Origin: Bacteroides ovatus
GTDB lineage: Bacteria > Bacteroidota > Bacteroidia > Bacteroidales > Bacteroidaceae
Direction: 5' to 3'
DNA length: 34,382 bases
Assembly (NCBI GenBank): GCA_030844565.1
Contig: JAUUNK010000031.1
Location: forward strand, 1-34,382
This document shows, one piece after another, positions 23,201 to 32,400 of the stretch. Position 1 is the stretch's first letter, and each line of letters begins with the position of its first letter. The notes below the pieces were generated by a model that searched no databases, was not told the DNA's origin, and saw nothing but the letters and a program-made list of their open reading frames with translations. The position numbers were made by a program, and so were the translations under genes.

Positions 23201-23382
23201 CGGCAACTACTCCCAACGGGAAGACGACGTTCTACAGGTACGATTATTTAGGAAAGCTTCGTGAGACTTATTTTATCAAGGATAATTTGGTGAGATGTAC
23301 AGAGAACAGATATGATTATCACTATTATAACAGTGATAAAGAGTCGATAGGAAATGAAGTTGAAGATACACTAAAACACTAA
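20266..23382 (+). CDS. Secreted SpvB/RHS-like protein, first half of a split RHS system
   Basis: A 1038-residue exported protein with signal peptide residues 1-22. The motif PGCLGLGWSLVAGGYITRV (~residues 85-103) is the usual N-terminal signature of Bacteroidetes RHS/SpvB-like proteins. The middle is beta-rich with many Tyr-Asp and Tyr-containing repeats, and the C-terminus has a YD-repeat (TTPNGKTTFYRYDYLGKLRE). It lacks the RHS core and a toxin tip. It ends five bases before the next RHS gene, which carries those parts, so the two probably form one shell or complex. Secretion route is unknown; the signal peptide points to the periplasm first. Confidence 0.82.
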   Translation: MTKRLFLACLFIISFNLYSRGQLMPIRNVPGPEIAGLGEYGKIPVSLYTGIPDISIPLYELEVGAYSLPLSAAYHLASVKPHSQPGCLGLGWSLVAGGYITRVVHGLYDEKCHTNGYAPGYYAHASRLKNITTEQFVEDTKHILDMENKYYELSADEFSFNFCGYSGNFYYKGDGEWCVVSDQDIRVEFTPVDGEGFINSAELEKRIDLRGWGARGSNDRFFNKFTLITPDGCRYEFGGLQATEYSVPYYARYNSDLIPTTWRLSKITTVDQRVITFTYDTSSIMLDQRYVPQQKILTGMACTPHTAQIGRNAMTGHLLFPVNIKTIQTPNETLEFNYFNENGYCDRFVDPYLAWSHNVSYQRDDIYSNIEDPANQFSLFLGKGIDTSSEAELRNSIKAKLKSKVLHSIYVKRTGGAALKTIYFDYTYSLRRKLSLITERRGNPALVEGWIQHPHGPYIFTGYNIPELPTEGSVQEYHFTYNSSVTMPVDYVRAKADSWGYYSGGTIEFASFPSFTKKTPIKMYTEAEVLKEIIFPTGGKSRFEYELNGYSQVVNASGTSVDARLGTAGGLRIKQVTRLSREDSILGTKRYFYSDTRKSGGKSSGILRSEPVFEAIYYSNEGKVSLTLKSEGGFFPQVTNLNTPDVGYSCVIEETLDKNQKSQGYILRRFSNYDKDIYGRTHFDEPPLYSDLIGTSYIKPFTSRSMERGKLLAEEYYDENEQLKKKINYKYKEVNPNSFVTAQQEIIFFCSDIYDFRDSRVGTLTKTYTHAYLTDSIIETIYIAPDNKPFTKKQAYNYNKYKLLQDVSASTSDGRNTLTGYKYGVEDVFSGSWMQASHILSPISCKREQTGTDYKEESYQYEKTDKTVPYIRNAGTTVNGHKQTFYTVKSTDVYGNPVEIVEQGIPVVLIWAGEGQRMIARIENVAREVLKDKLGTSPESFSTMQLSKVDYKKIEDIRHKVPQAHFYIYKYTPGMRLQSATTPNGKTTFYRYDYLGKLRETYFIKDNLVRCTENRYDYHYYNSDKESIGNEVEDTLKH

Positions 23383-23387
23383 ACATT

Positions 23388-26300
23388 ATGAGAAAATATA
23401 GACTATTAGCCATTATACTTTTGATGTTGGGAGTGTCGCTGCAAATGGCGGCTCAGAACAATCTATCCCCTTTTGCTATTTATCTGGAACCGGTGAAGAG
23501 TGGATTCCACCGTGTCGTAATGCTGGATGACAGGAAAACGGCGGATATGGATAGTGCTCCGCTTTCGTCTTATACGTTTGAGGTTCTTGAAACAGTAGAG
23601 CTTTCTATGGATTTCTCGAATATAGGTTATATGGAATATAATCTGTCCCGACCTGAATGTTCGCATGTAACTATTGGTATCACTATTAGCAAAGGTATGT
23701 CTGTACTGGGAGCGTTGCTTTATTCTCACCAGCAGAGAATATCGGTGGATTCATTGGCATTCTTTTCTCTGCAGGATAGTGTGCGTCTTTTTCCGGGAGA
23801 ATATAGGTTAGAGTTTAGGGTAAGTGAACCGATGCCTGTGGAAAGGCTGGAGGGTAGATCGGGAATGAGGAGCCGGGACGATGGACCGGTAGTTATTCCA
23901 CCGGATGAACCCTTTGTGGAGCTTAAAGAACGTGTATACACCTTAGCGGTAACGCTCGATGCTCAGGGTATTTCTCCTGCTGAAGAACCGCTTCCGAGTA
24001 TTCCTCTCCCTTTCCTGCCTCCTCTTACTCCTCTTCCCTCTTATCCCGGAGAGAATATGGTGTGCATCTTTAACAGCCACGATGGAGGAATGCAAAAGGG
24101 AAACCTCAGCATCCACTATTATGACGACCTGGGCCGTTTGGACCAAACGATACGAAAGGGATTCACTCCCAGCGGGAAAGACCTTGCCACCATGCAGGAG
24201 TATGATGCTTTTGGAAGGAAAAGCGATGCTTGGCTACCGACTGTAACTACACAAAATACCGGCGAACACATTCAGCCGGAACTGCTGAAGGAAGAAGCCT
24301 GCCGTACGTATGGCGGAGATGCCCATCCGCATGCATCTCTTGTGTATGAAGCTTCGCCGCTTGAAAAAGTGACCCGGCAATATGGACCCGGTAACGCATG
24401 GCGTGCCCGTGGAAAAGCAATAGAGGCGGACGAGTTCACCAATATAAACGGAAACGATACTTTGAACTGTCTCTGCTTTCGCTTGACAGAGGAAAGTGAT
24501 ATGCAGATTCAAGCGGATAGACAGTATCAGGACGGAAGCCTGCTGGTGACCCGCACTCAGGATGAAGACGGCAAGGCGGCATTCGAGTTTAAAAACCGAG
24601 CGGGTATGTTGGTGCTGGCACGCCAGGTGGAGTATACTGCTGCCGGGAAACAATTGTTTGATACTTACTACGTGTATGATGACCTGAAGCAATTGAGGGC
24701 GGTCCTTCCACCGGCATTGTCGGCACAAATAACCGCGGGGAGCATTCCTACCGCGTTGCTCCATCAATATGCCTACCTGTATAAGTATGATAAAGCCGGA
24801 AACCAGTGTGCAAAGAAGCTGCCGGGCGTGGGTTGGAAATATGAGGTATACGATAAGAACAACCGGCTGGTCTTTAGCCAGGATAGCGTGCAACGGCAGA
24901 GAGGGGAATGGGAATTCTTCATTCCGGATGTATTCGGCCGCGTCTGCCTGCAAGGAATCTGTAAAAACAGGATCGACCCTTTGGAGAATGGCTATTTGAA
25001 TAAGAGTATCGTCTGCCAATACGCAGGTATGGACGCCGAGTATGCCGGATACATCATCTCCGGACCCGACCTGCGGGAAATGTTAGTACCTGCCTATGTA
25101 GACCCTATCGTTTTGATAGCGAACTACTATGATAATTATAACTTTATGTCTCATGGCATCTTCCCTCCGTGCGACGCTTTCGCCTACTCAAAAGAGAACG
25201 GCTTCTGTGAGCAAAATGCCAGTCCGAAGGGATTGTTGACAGCAACGATGACCCGCAACCTGGATGAAGACACGTATAATTATGCAGTGATGTATTATGA
25301 CGCCCGCGGCCGCATGGTGCAAACCGTCTCTACCAACCATCTGCACGGGATGGAACGCGACTGTTTCGACTATTCTTTTACCGGAAAAGTCTTGAAGCAC
25401 CTGCACAAACATACAGGGAAAGGAAACTCTTCCTTAGAAGAACTCTATACCTACACGTATGATGCTGCCGAACGATTGATTCAAGTGGCACACCGTGTGA
25501 ATAACCAGTCGGAAGTCATACTGGTGCAGAATGAATACGATGAACTCGGTCGTGTATCTGCCAAGGCTATGAACAACGGGACACTGAATACCACTTATGC
25601 ATACAACCTCCGCAATTGGTTGACGGATATTAGAAATCCCCTCTTCCGCCAAGCGCTGCGCTACACCGATGGTCCGGGTACACCTTGCTATGGTGGTAAT
25701 ATAAGCAGTATGACCTGGGGAACCGACTCATCGCTGACAAGAGGCTACCGCTTTACGTACGACGGTCTTTCCCGCCTCAAAGACGCTGCCTATGGCGAAG
25801 GCACTAACCTCTCGGAAGGACAAAACCGCTTCAACGAAGTTGTCACCGCCTACGATAAGAACGGTAATATCCTCAGGCTGAAACGTGCCGGAAAGATCTC
25901 CTCCACCGGCTACGGATGGATAGACGACCTGTCCTTCTCCTACTCGGGCAACCAACTGAAGGCAGTAAACGATGTTGCCTCCCACTCTGTCTTCGGTAAC
26001 GACGGTATGGAATTCAAAGACGGCGCCAAGCAATCTGTAGAATATGTATATGATGGAAATGGCAATTTAATTAAAGATTTGAATAAAAAAATTATTGATA
26101 TTCAATACAATTACTTAAATTTACCACGCTATATACAGTTTGAAGGCGGCAACAGCATCTCTTACCTTTATAGTGCCGACGGAACGAAACTCCGTACAGT
26201 GCATGTAACGGGCGGAGTGACCACCACCACCACCGACTACTGCGGCAAAGTGATCTATGAAAATGGAGCATTGAGCAAGTTGCTGACCGAGCAGGGATAT

Positions 26301-27221
26301 GTTACGTTCCCTGATAATGTTTATCACTACTTCCTGCAAGACCACCAAGGCAATAACCGGGTGACTGTTAATCAAAACGGCAAGGCAGAGGAGGTGAACC
26401 ACTATTATCCTTTTGGCGGCATGTTTGCCAGTTCAAGTTCGATGAATGTTCAGCCTTATAAGTATAATGGTAAGGAATTGGATAGGAAGAACGGGCTTGA
26501 TTGGTATGATTATGGGGCGAGACATTATGATGCGGCGTTGGGAAGGTGGCATGTGATGGACCCGATGGCGGAGAAGTATTATAATTGGAGCCCCTATGCT
26601 TATTGTAAGAATAATCCAGTGTTGAGGATAGATATTGATGGAAAGGATGATTATACGATGAATAATGCAGGAAGACTCTTTAAAACTAAAATAGACGAAT
26701 CTTCTACTGACAGATTATTAATAGAGAGGGATGAAAAGGTTAAGTCTATTATAGTAAGAGATAAGGAATTGCTCAAAGGGTTGTATGAAATGCAAAAGAG
26801 TTGGGGTAAATTAGAAACTTACAATTCCACCTCCAATCTTAAGGATGCGGCAGCAGTCTTTAAATTTTGTGTTGATAATACCTCTGCTGAATGGAAATTT
26901 GATATTTATGATGACCAAGGAAATCAGACGGCTATTATAGGAACTTCGGGTAGAGAAGGAAGTGTTTTGGCTGATATGCAAAATAAGTTAAAGGTCAAGG
27001 GTGATAAAGTGGTGGATCTTCATTCGCATCCATACAATGCTTACGCTTCCGATAGGGATAGGGAAATATTGAAAATAGAAACAGGTGTTATTTATCATAA
27101 GGATAGTAAGACTTTGCTTTTGTATAATAGAGATAATCCTCATATTCAGAATAAGGATTATAGTATAGAGAAGAGTTCTGAGCTATTGGATTTTTTAGAT
27201 AAAACATTCATAAAGAAATGA
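23388..27221 (+). CDS. RHS-repeat core protein with C-terminal JAB/MPN-type metallopeptidase toxin domain
   Basis: A 1277-residue exported protein (signal peptide ends MAAQ). Residues ~200-1000 hold YD/RHS repeats (YTYDAAERLIQVAHRV, YDKNGNILRLKR). The RHS core follows: DHQGNNRVTVNQNG, YNGKELDRKNGLDWYDYGARHYDAALGRW and the conserved cut-site region ending NNPVL at ~1078. The variable tip (~1085-1277) has HSHPYNAYASDRD (His1212, His1214, Ser1221, Asp1224), a JAMM-like zinc motif with one residue fewer than canonical HxHx7SxxD; Glu1168 is a candidate for the upstream Glu. This fits the JAB-like toxin class of polymorphic toxins: a peptidase, perhaps deubiquitinase-like. The tip is clearly more AT-rich than the upstream repeats, as expected of an exchanged cassette. 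Confidence 0.85.
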   Translation: MRKYRLLAIILLMLGVSLQMAAQNNLSPFAIYLEPVKSGFHRVVMLDDRKTADMDSAPLSSYTFEVLETVELSMDFSNIGYMEYNLSRPECSHVTIGITISKGMSVLGALLYSHQQRISVDSLAFFSLQDSVRLFPGEYRLEFRVSEPMPVERLEGRSGMRSRDDGPVVIPPDEPFVELKERVYTLAVTLDAQGISPAEEPLPSIPLPFLPPLTPLPSYPGENMVCIFNSHDGGMQKGNLSIHYYDDLGRLDQTIRKGFTPSGKDLATMQEYDAFGRKSDAWLPTVTTQNTGEHIQPELLKEEACRTYGGDAHPHASLVYEASPLEKVTRQYGPGNAWRARGKAIEADEFTNINGNDTLNCLCFRLTEESDMQIQADRQYQDGSLLVTRTQDEDGKAAFEFKNRAGMLVLARQVEYTAAGKQLFDTYYVYDDLKQLRAVLPPALSAQITAGSIPTALLHQYAYLYKYDKAGNQCAKKLPGVGWKYEVYDKNNRLVFSQDSVQRQRGEWEFFIPDVFGRVCLQGICKNRIDPLENGYLNKSIVCQYAGMDAEYAGYIISGPDLREMLVPAYVDPIVLIANYYDNYNFMSHGIFPPCDAFAYSKENGFCEQNASPKGLLTATMTRNLDEDTYNYAVMYYDARGRMVQTVSTNHLHGMERDCFDYSFTGKVLKHLHKHTGKGNSSLEELYTYTYDAAERLIQVAHRVNNQSEVILVQNEYDELGRVSAKAMNNGTLNTTYAYNLRNWLTDIRNPLFRQALRYTDGPGTPCYGGNISSMTWGTDSSLTRGYRFTYDGLSRLKDAAYGEGTNLSEGQNRFNEVVTAYDKNGNILRLKRAGKISSTGYGWIDDLSFSYSGNQLKAVNDVASHSVFGNDGMEFKDGAKQSVEYVYDGNGNLIKDLNKKIIDIQYNYLNLPRYIQFEGGNSISYLYSADGTKLRTVHVTGGVTTTTTDYCGKVIYENGALSKLLTEQGYVTFPDNVYHYFLQDHQGNNRVTVNQNGKAEEVNHYYPFGGMFASSSSMNVQPYKYNGKELDRKNGLDWYDYGARHYDAALGRWHVMDPMAEKYYNWSPYAYCKNNPVLRIDIDGKDDYTMNNAGRLFKTKIDESSTDRLLIERDEKVKSIIVRDKELLKGLYEMQKSWGKLETYNSTSNLKDAAAVFKFCVDNTSAEWKFDIYDDQGNQTAIIGTSGREGSVLADMQNKLKVKGDKVVDLHSHPYNAYASDRDREILKIETGVIYHKDSKTLLLYNRDNPHIQNKDYSIEKSSELLDFLDKTFIKK

Positions 27222-28303
27222 GAAAGATAATTTTGTATGTGATATTATTGTTTACTATAGTAGGATGCGTTAAGCATCCTCTTAGCAAAGTTCAGCAAGC
27301 AGTGGAAGCCCAAGCTAAGTTGCTTGTTGATAGTGGATATATCCGAAATCAGTATGTGGTGCTGTATGAAGTAGCGTTTAATGGTTCTTATCATACATAT
27401 TATATTGCTGATTCAGAGTTTCCGGTAGATGCTGCAAGATTGGAAATACCTTCAAAAATCGTCTCATATAAAGATAAATATCTTTGTTTTATAGAACGAG
27501 ACGAGCCGGAAATGTCTGTGGATAAAATGATAGAGATTACCAGCTATTCCGGTAATCCCATGGTGGATACTGACTTTACTTGCAAATGGTTTTTGGTAGT
27601 ATCCGAACAAGGAGAGAAAAAGTTGTTAATCAATATTGAAGATGAGGAAGCGGGTGAGAACCCATATTTGAGCAGGAAGGAATTATGGTCTTATTTCTCG
27701 GGCTATGTAAAAGAGTGGCCGGTACAAATGGGAGTTATTTCCCATGATGTTGAAAGCCATCTACCTCCCTATTCCCCATTTAATGTAGACAGTATAAGAC
27801 ATGAATTGTTTGATAATATAACAGGCGTATATGGACGGATGTATATGAAGAATACTACCGACTCTACAGTTTGTTTATCCTGCGCTACAGACAAACACTA
27901 TGCTGTTGTCCATCAGGGGGATAGTCTTTATCTTTCCCTTTGTGATTCCTTGCCTATTATTTTAAAACCGCATCAAAGTGAGGAAATAAGATATAGAAGT
28001 ATCTCCTCCCAAGATCATTTCTTTAAGAGTTTAGCATCGAAAGAAGATCCCTGGGAATCTCTCTCTCATTTGTTTAGTGAGTCCACGTATTGCCTTATAA
28101 AGATAAATCAGAAAGATTTAAAAACTAGAGTCATGAACTTTAATGTCCCTTTTGAGTTTAAGGTTACAGCCGGCAAAGATGAATATTTTAGGATATTACC
28201 TCCCGGCATATATGATAAGGATGCTAGAGAAAAGCGGAATGTCCAATTTTGGTTCAAGAAACAGAAAGAAAGAAGTGGAGCATGGGAAAAGGAAGATGGA
28301 TGA
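27218..28303 (+). CDS. Lipoprotein of unknown family, candidate immunity protein for the RHS toxin
   Basis: A 361-residue protein with a lipoprotein signal (hydrophobic residues 4-15, lipobox IVGC, Cys17). No known domain recognised: the rest is a soluble mixed alpha/beta protein with many charged and aromatic residues. Its ATG overlaps the toxin stop codon (ATGA at 27218-27221), so it is translated together with the toxin; this tight coupling is usual for immunity genes. As a lipoprotein it would sit in the periplasm or outer membrane, which would place the toxin's target or entry there. The gene is AT-rich like the toxin tip. It might instead be a structural partner or an RHS-associated surface protein. 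Confidence 0.7.
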   Translation: MRKIILYVILLFTIVGCVKHPLSKVQQAVEAQAKLLVDSGYIRNQYVVLYEVAFNGSYHTYYIADSEFPVDAARLEIPSKIVSYKDKYLCFIERDEPEMSVDKMIEITSYSGNPMVDTDFTCKWFLVVSEQGEKKLLINIEDEEAGENPYLSRKELWSYFSGYVKEWPVQMGVISHDVESHLPPYSPFNVDSIRHELFDNITGVYGRMYMKNTTDSTVCLSCATDKHYAVVHQGDSLYLSLCDSLPIILKPHQSEEIRYRSISSQDHFFKSLASKEDPWESLSHLFSESTYCLIKINQKDLKTRVMNFNVPFEFKVTAGKDEYFRILPPGIYDKDAREKRNVQFWFKKQKERSGAWEKEDG

Positions 28304-28343
28304 TGCTGGTGAAACACATCATCGCAATAAATAAAAAATAGAT

Positions 28344-28901
28344 ATGAAAACATTTACTTTAGTAATTGATGCAGATGCTAAAAGAGTTTTTGCCAGTCAA
28401 TATCCTTCAGATACTATTTCTAAGGAGTTGCTTCTTACATGGGCACATGAGGCTGTCTATATTCCCTCACAAATGAAGTCTTCCCTTACCAAGGATATAA
28501 CAAAATGGTATGAGCCTTCAAGATCAAAATGGGGCGATAATATTTGGCGCGATCTTTATTTGCTTGATGACTTTCATTTTCTGTATAGTGTAAATCTGAT
28601 AGAGACAGACATGAGTGATACTTTGTTTCCTTTAGAAGAAAATGCTAAATTCACTTTTATCACTTATTTTAGTTACCACAATGAGGTGCAACAATTCAGC
28701 GTTTCTACTTTAGAAGAAGGGCTCCTGCTTTGGGCTACCCGTCTTAGTATTGTAAATCGCCAGCAACGCAAGATTCTCTTGAAATACATACAGAAAGGTA
28801 AAAAAGGTCCCCTTGCCGTTGAAGGTATGAAAAATGTTTGGGTGGTTTCTTATAAAGTATTTCGTCCCTTACTTACTTTACACATTATCAAAACAGTATA
28901 G
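28344..28901 (+). CDS. Hypothetical protein, possible second immunity or cargo-associated protein
   Basis: A 185-residue soluble protein with no signal peptide or membrane segment. I recognise no family; it is rich in Trp, Tyr and Phe (ITKWYEPSRSKWGDNIWRDL) and has an alternating beta-like middle and a basic helical region near residue 145 (NRQQRKILLKYIQKGKKG). It starts 40 bases after the lipoprotein gene and shares its AT-rich composition. Being cytoplasmic, it could be the immunity protein if the toxin acts inside cells, or an orphan immunity gene of another toxin tip. A strong terminator follows. Confidence 0.6.
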   Translation: MKTFTLVIDADAKRVFASQYPSDTISKELLLTWAHEAVYIPSQMKSSLTKDITKWYEPSRSKWGDNIWRDLYLLDDFHFLYSVNLIETDMSDTLFPLEENAKFTFITYFSYHNEVQQFSVSTLEEGLLLWATRLSIVNRQQRKILLKYIQKGKKGPLAVEGMKNVWVVSYKVFRPLLTLHIIKTV

Positions 28902-28928
28902 CTTTTACTGTTTTATATAATCTTGTTT

Positions 28929-28978
28929 TACCCTGATATGGATTGGTTGACGATAACCGGTCTATATCAGGGTATTTT
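28929..28978 (+). terminator. Terminator closing the RHS/immunity operon
   Basis: TACCCTGATAT (28929-28939) and ATATCAGGGTA (28964-28974) are perfect 11-base inverted arms, with an inner GGTT/AACC pair in the loop, followed by TTTTAA. It lies 28 bases after the stop of the 185-residue gene. Confidence 0.8.
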
Positions 28979-29165
28979 AATACTTCCACTATTCTTTCCT
29001 TCCTAGATAAGATTTGAAGAGTGAAAATACTATTCTCCCATATAATTTCTTAAATTTGTCCATCTTACTTTCGTTGGCAGATGGAGTTGCTCTTTCTTAT
29101 AAAACAGAATAGAAGTGTTCGATAAGTCTAATTTTGAGCAACAATTAATATATAAACTCTACGCT

Positions 29166-29426
29166 ATGATAACCAAAGAAAAAGTAGAAACCTATTGTCA
29201 CTTTAGTGGCGACATTGATGCTTGGACCGTCAGGGGGACCGACAGGCAAAAGGAGATAATGAATACCGATGATTGGGCGTTGATAGACAGCTTGATTCAA
29301 GATTTATACTTGGTAGAGAAAGAGTTAGTATCGGATGCTTTCAAGAAAAGGGTGAATGAAGAGATCTATGCAAAATGTGACGGTGAAGACACTATCCGGA
29401 TGTTGCATGCGTTGGTGAAGTCGTAG
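29166..29426 (+). CDS. Small hypothetical protein, unknown function
   Basis: An 86-residue acidic soluble protein, mostly predicted helical (NTDDWALIDSLIQDLYLVEKEL, split by charged turns). No signal peptide or known motif. ATG 29166 is the first good start; an in-frame GTG at 29115 would add 17 residues. It lies after the RHS-operon terminator and before the promoter of the two-component gene, so it is its own unit. No clear promoter seen. Similar small helical proteins are sometimes immunity proteins, but I have no direct evidence. Confidence 0.5.
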   Translation: MITKEKVETYCHFSGDIDAWTVRGTDRQKEIMNTDDWALIDSLIQDLYLVEKELVSDAFKKRVNEEIYAKCDGEDTIRMLHALVKS

Positions 29427-29442
29427 AGTTGCATTATCTTTG
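29412..29442 (+). promoter_or_regulatory. Promoter of the hybrid two-component gene
   Basis: TTGG (29412-29415) and TATCTTTG (29435-29442), spaced by 19 bases, are a good match to the Bacteroides sigma promoter. It is 22 bases ahead of the ATG at 29465 and lies over the in-frame TTG at 29429, which therefore is not the start. Confidence 0.7.
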
Positions 29443-29464
29443 TCGGCGAAACACATCTATCATC

Positions 29465-32400
29465 ATGAAGAATACGCATCTTATTATATGTTTCTTATTG
29501 CTGATTTCTTTTCTGGCAGAGGTTAAGTCGCAGGATATATCCAATTACTACTTCACCCATATCAACGGAGACAACGGTCTGTCCCAGAGCAATGTGAAAG
29601 CCATCATACAGGACAGTTACGGATTTATGTGGTTCGGGACAAAGAACGGGCTGAACCGTTTTGACGGGACCGCCATCCAGCGGATGAACTGCGAAGACAC
29701 CGCCTCGGGCATAGGAAACAACAATATCTCCGCCTTATACGAAGACAAAGACCGCAACCTGTGGGTGGGGACCGACAGAGGGGTCTACCTCTATAATCCC
29801 CACTCGGATGTGTTCACCTATATGAGCCATAAGACCGGAGAGGGGATAGAGATGCAGAACTGGGTGTCCGCCATCGTGGGAGATTCCGTGGGGAACACGT
29901 GGATTGTCATCCCCGACCAAGGAGTGTTTCGCTACAAAGACGGGGAACTCTATTTTTATGATAACGCCAACGAGAAACAGATTAAGAAAGACTCGCCCAA
30001 CTGCATTTGTGTCCGGCGCAACGGAGAAGTGTGGGTGGGACATTGGGGCGTGGGGCTCTATCGCTATCAGCCGGAGAAAGACACCTTCGTGCAGATAGCA
30101 GCCGATGCCGGGGGCAACTCCCTGCTCAACAAGAATATGAACTCCATTTGCGAGCACGAAGGCAACCTGCTGATTGCCGTCAACGAAGGGGAACTGTTAG
30201 AGTACGACCCCGATAAGAACCGCTTGCAGACGATTGACGTGCCGGGCGGCGGCCACACTTTTTTCAGGACATTGCTCTATCATCAAGGCAAGATATGGCT
30301 GGGCACGCACGACGGCCTGTTCGTCATCGACGGCACCACCCACGAAGTGACAACACTCAAAGAAGACCGGATGACCTCCTTCAGCCTCTCGGACAAGTTT
30401 ATATACACCCTCTGCAAAGACCGCGAAGGGGGCATCTGGCTGGGAACCATGTTCGGCGGAGTGAACTATCTGCCCAATCGCAACCTGAAATTCGATAAAT
30501 ACGTCCCCCGCAGCACAGGAAACTCGCTCAACACCACCCGCATCCGCGAGCTGGTAGAAGACCCGGAAGGAAACATCTGGATTGGCACAGAAGATGCCGG
30601 CGTGAATATTCTCAATACCGCCACCGGGAAAGTCAGCCAACTGCCCGCCGGAAAGACCGGCAACCACCAGGTCACCCTCGCCATGGAAGCCTTTGGCGGC
30701 CGGATATACTGCGGACTCTTCAAGGCAGGAATGGATGTCATCCGCCCGTCCGCCACCCCCACCGTCAACAACTACACTCCCGAAGAACTCAACATCGGCG
30801 AAGGAAGCGTCTATGTCTATAAGATAGACAAGCGGGGCAGGAGATGGCTGGGCACAGGCTGGGGACTCTACATAGCCGAACCCGGCTCCCGCAAGTTCGA
30901 GCGCGTAGAAGAGACAGGATACGACTGGATATTCGACTTGCTTGAAACCAGGGAAGGCATCATCTGGCTAGCCACTATGGGAAACGGAGTCTGGAAATAC
31001 GACCCCGCCGCGGGGACTTACAAGAAATATGAAAGCAAAGACAGCGAGCCGGGCAGTCTCAGTTCCAACTCCGTCAGCTCCGTGATGCAGGACAGCCGGG
31101 GGCGCGTCTGGTTCTCCACCGACCGGGGAGGAATCTGCCGCTACAATGCCGACACGGATAACTTCATCACCTACTCCCTCCGCGAAGGCCTGCCCGACGA
31201 TGTAGCCTACAAGATATTGGAAGACGGGCAACACAACTTATGGTTCGGAACCAACCGCGGTCTCGTCCGCTTCAACCCCGACACCCGTGACATCCGCGTC
31301 TTCACCACCAAAGACGGCTTACTGGGCAATCAGTTCAACTATAAATCCGCCTTGAAAGCCGCCAACGGCAAGTTCTATTTCGGAGGCATCGACGGCTTGA
31401 TTGGCTTCGACCCCCGCGACGCCCGCACGGAAAGCACCCTCCCGCCCATCTACATCTCCAAATTCAGCATATATAATAAGGAGGTCACCGTGCACACCCC
31501 GGACTCCCCGCTAAAAGAGTGCATCACCCACACCCGGCACATCACGCTCGACTATGACGAAGCCAACATCAGCTTCGACGTAGCCCTGCTGAGCTATTCC
31601 ACCGTGGAGTCCAACCAATATTACTACCGCATGGACCCCATCGACAAAGACTGGATTCGCGCCGCCACCAACCAAAACATCTCCTACGCCAAGCTCCCCC
31701 CCGGCAGCTACACCTTCCGGGTGAAGGCCACCAACGGCGACAGCGAAGAAGAATTTGCCGAGCGCGGCCTCTCCATCGACATCCTGCCCCCCTGGTGGCT
31801 CTCCCCCTGGGCGTACATCTTCTATGCCATCTGGCTCACGTGCCTCATCGTCTACTGGTTCTTCTGGTACAAACACCGCAAGGAGAAGGAAATGGAAGAG
31901 CGCCAGAAACTCTTCGAGATTGAAAAGAAGAAAGAGCTCTACGAGTCGAAAGTGAACTTCTTCACCGAGATAGCCCACGAAGTGAGAACCCCGCTCACCC
32001 TGATTAACGGACCGCTGGAAACCATCCGCGAGATGGACCTCCGCGACCCGAAGCTGACACGCAACCTCGATGTGATTACCCAAAACACCAACCGCCTCCT
32101 CACCCTCACCGCGCAATTGCTCGACTTCCAGAAGATAGGCTCTCACCGCTTCCAGATAAAGATGGAGTGGGTGGACATCAAAGCCCTCCTGGCAGAGACG
32201 ATAGCACGCTTCGAGCCCACCATCGTGCAGAAAGACAAGGAACTCCGCACGCTGCTCCCCGACGAAGAGATAGAAGCCGTGGCAGACCGCGAAGCCATCA
32301 TCAAGATTATCAGTAACTTGCTCAATAATGCACTGAAGTATGCCGCCCATTCCATCACGGTGGAGTTGAAGAAGGAAGAGAAGAACTTCACCATCCGTGT

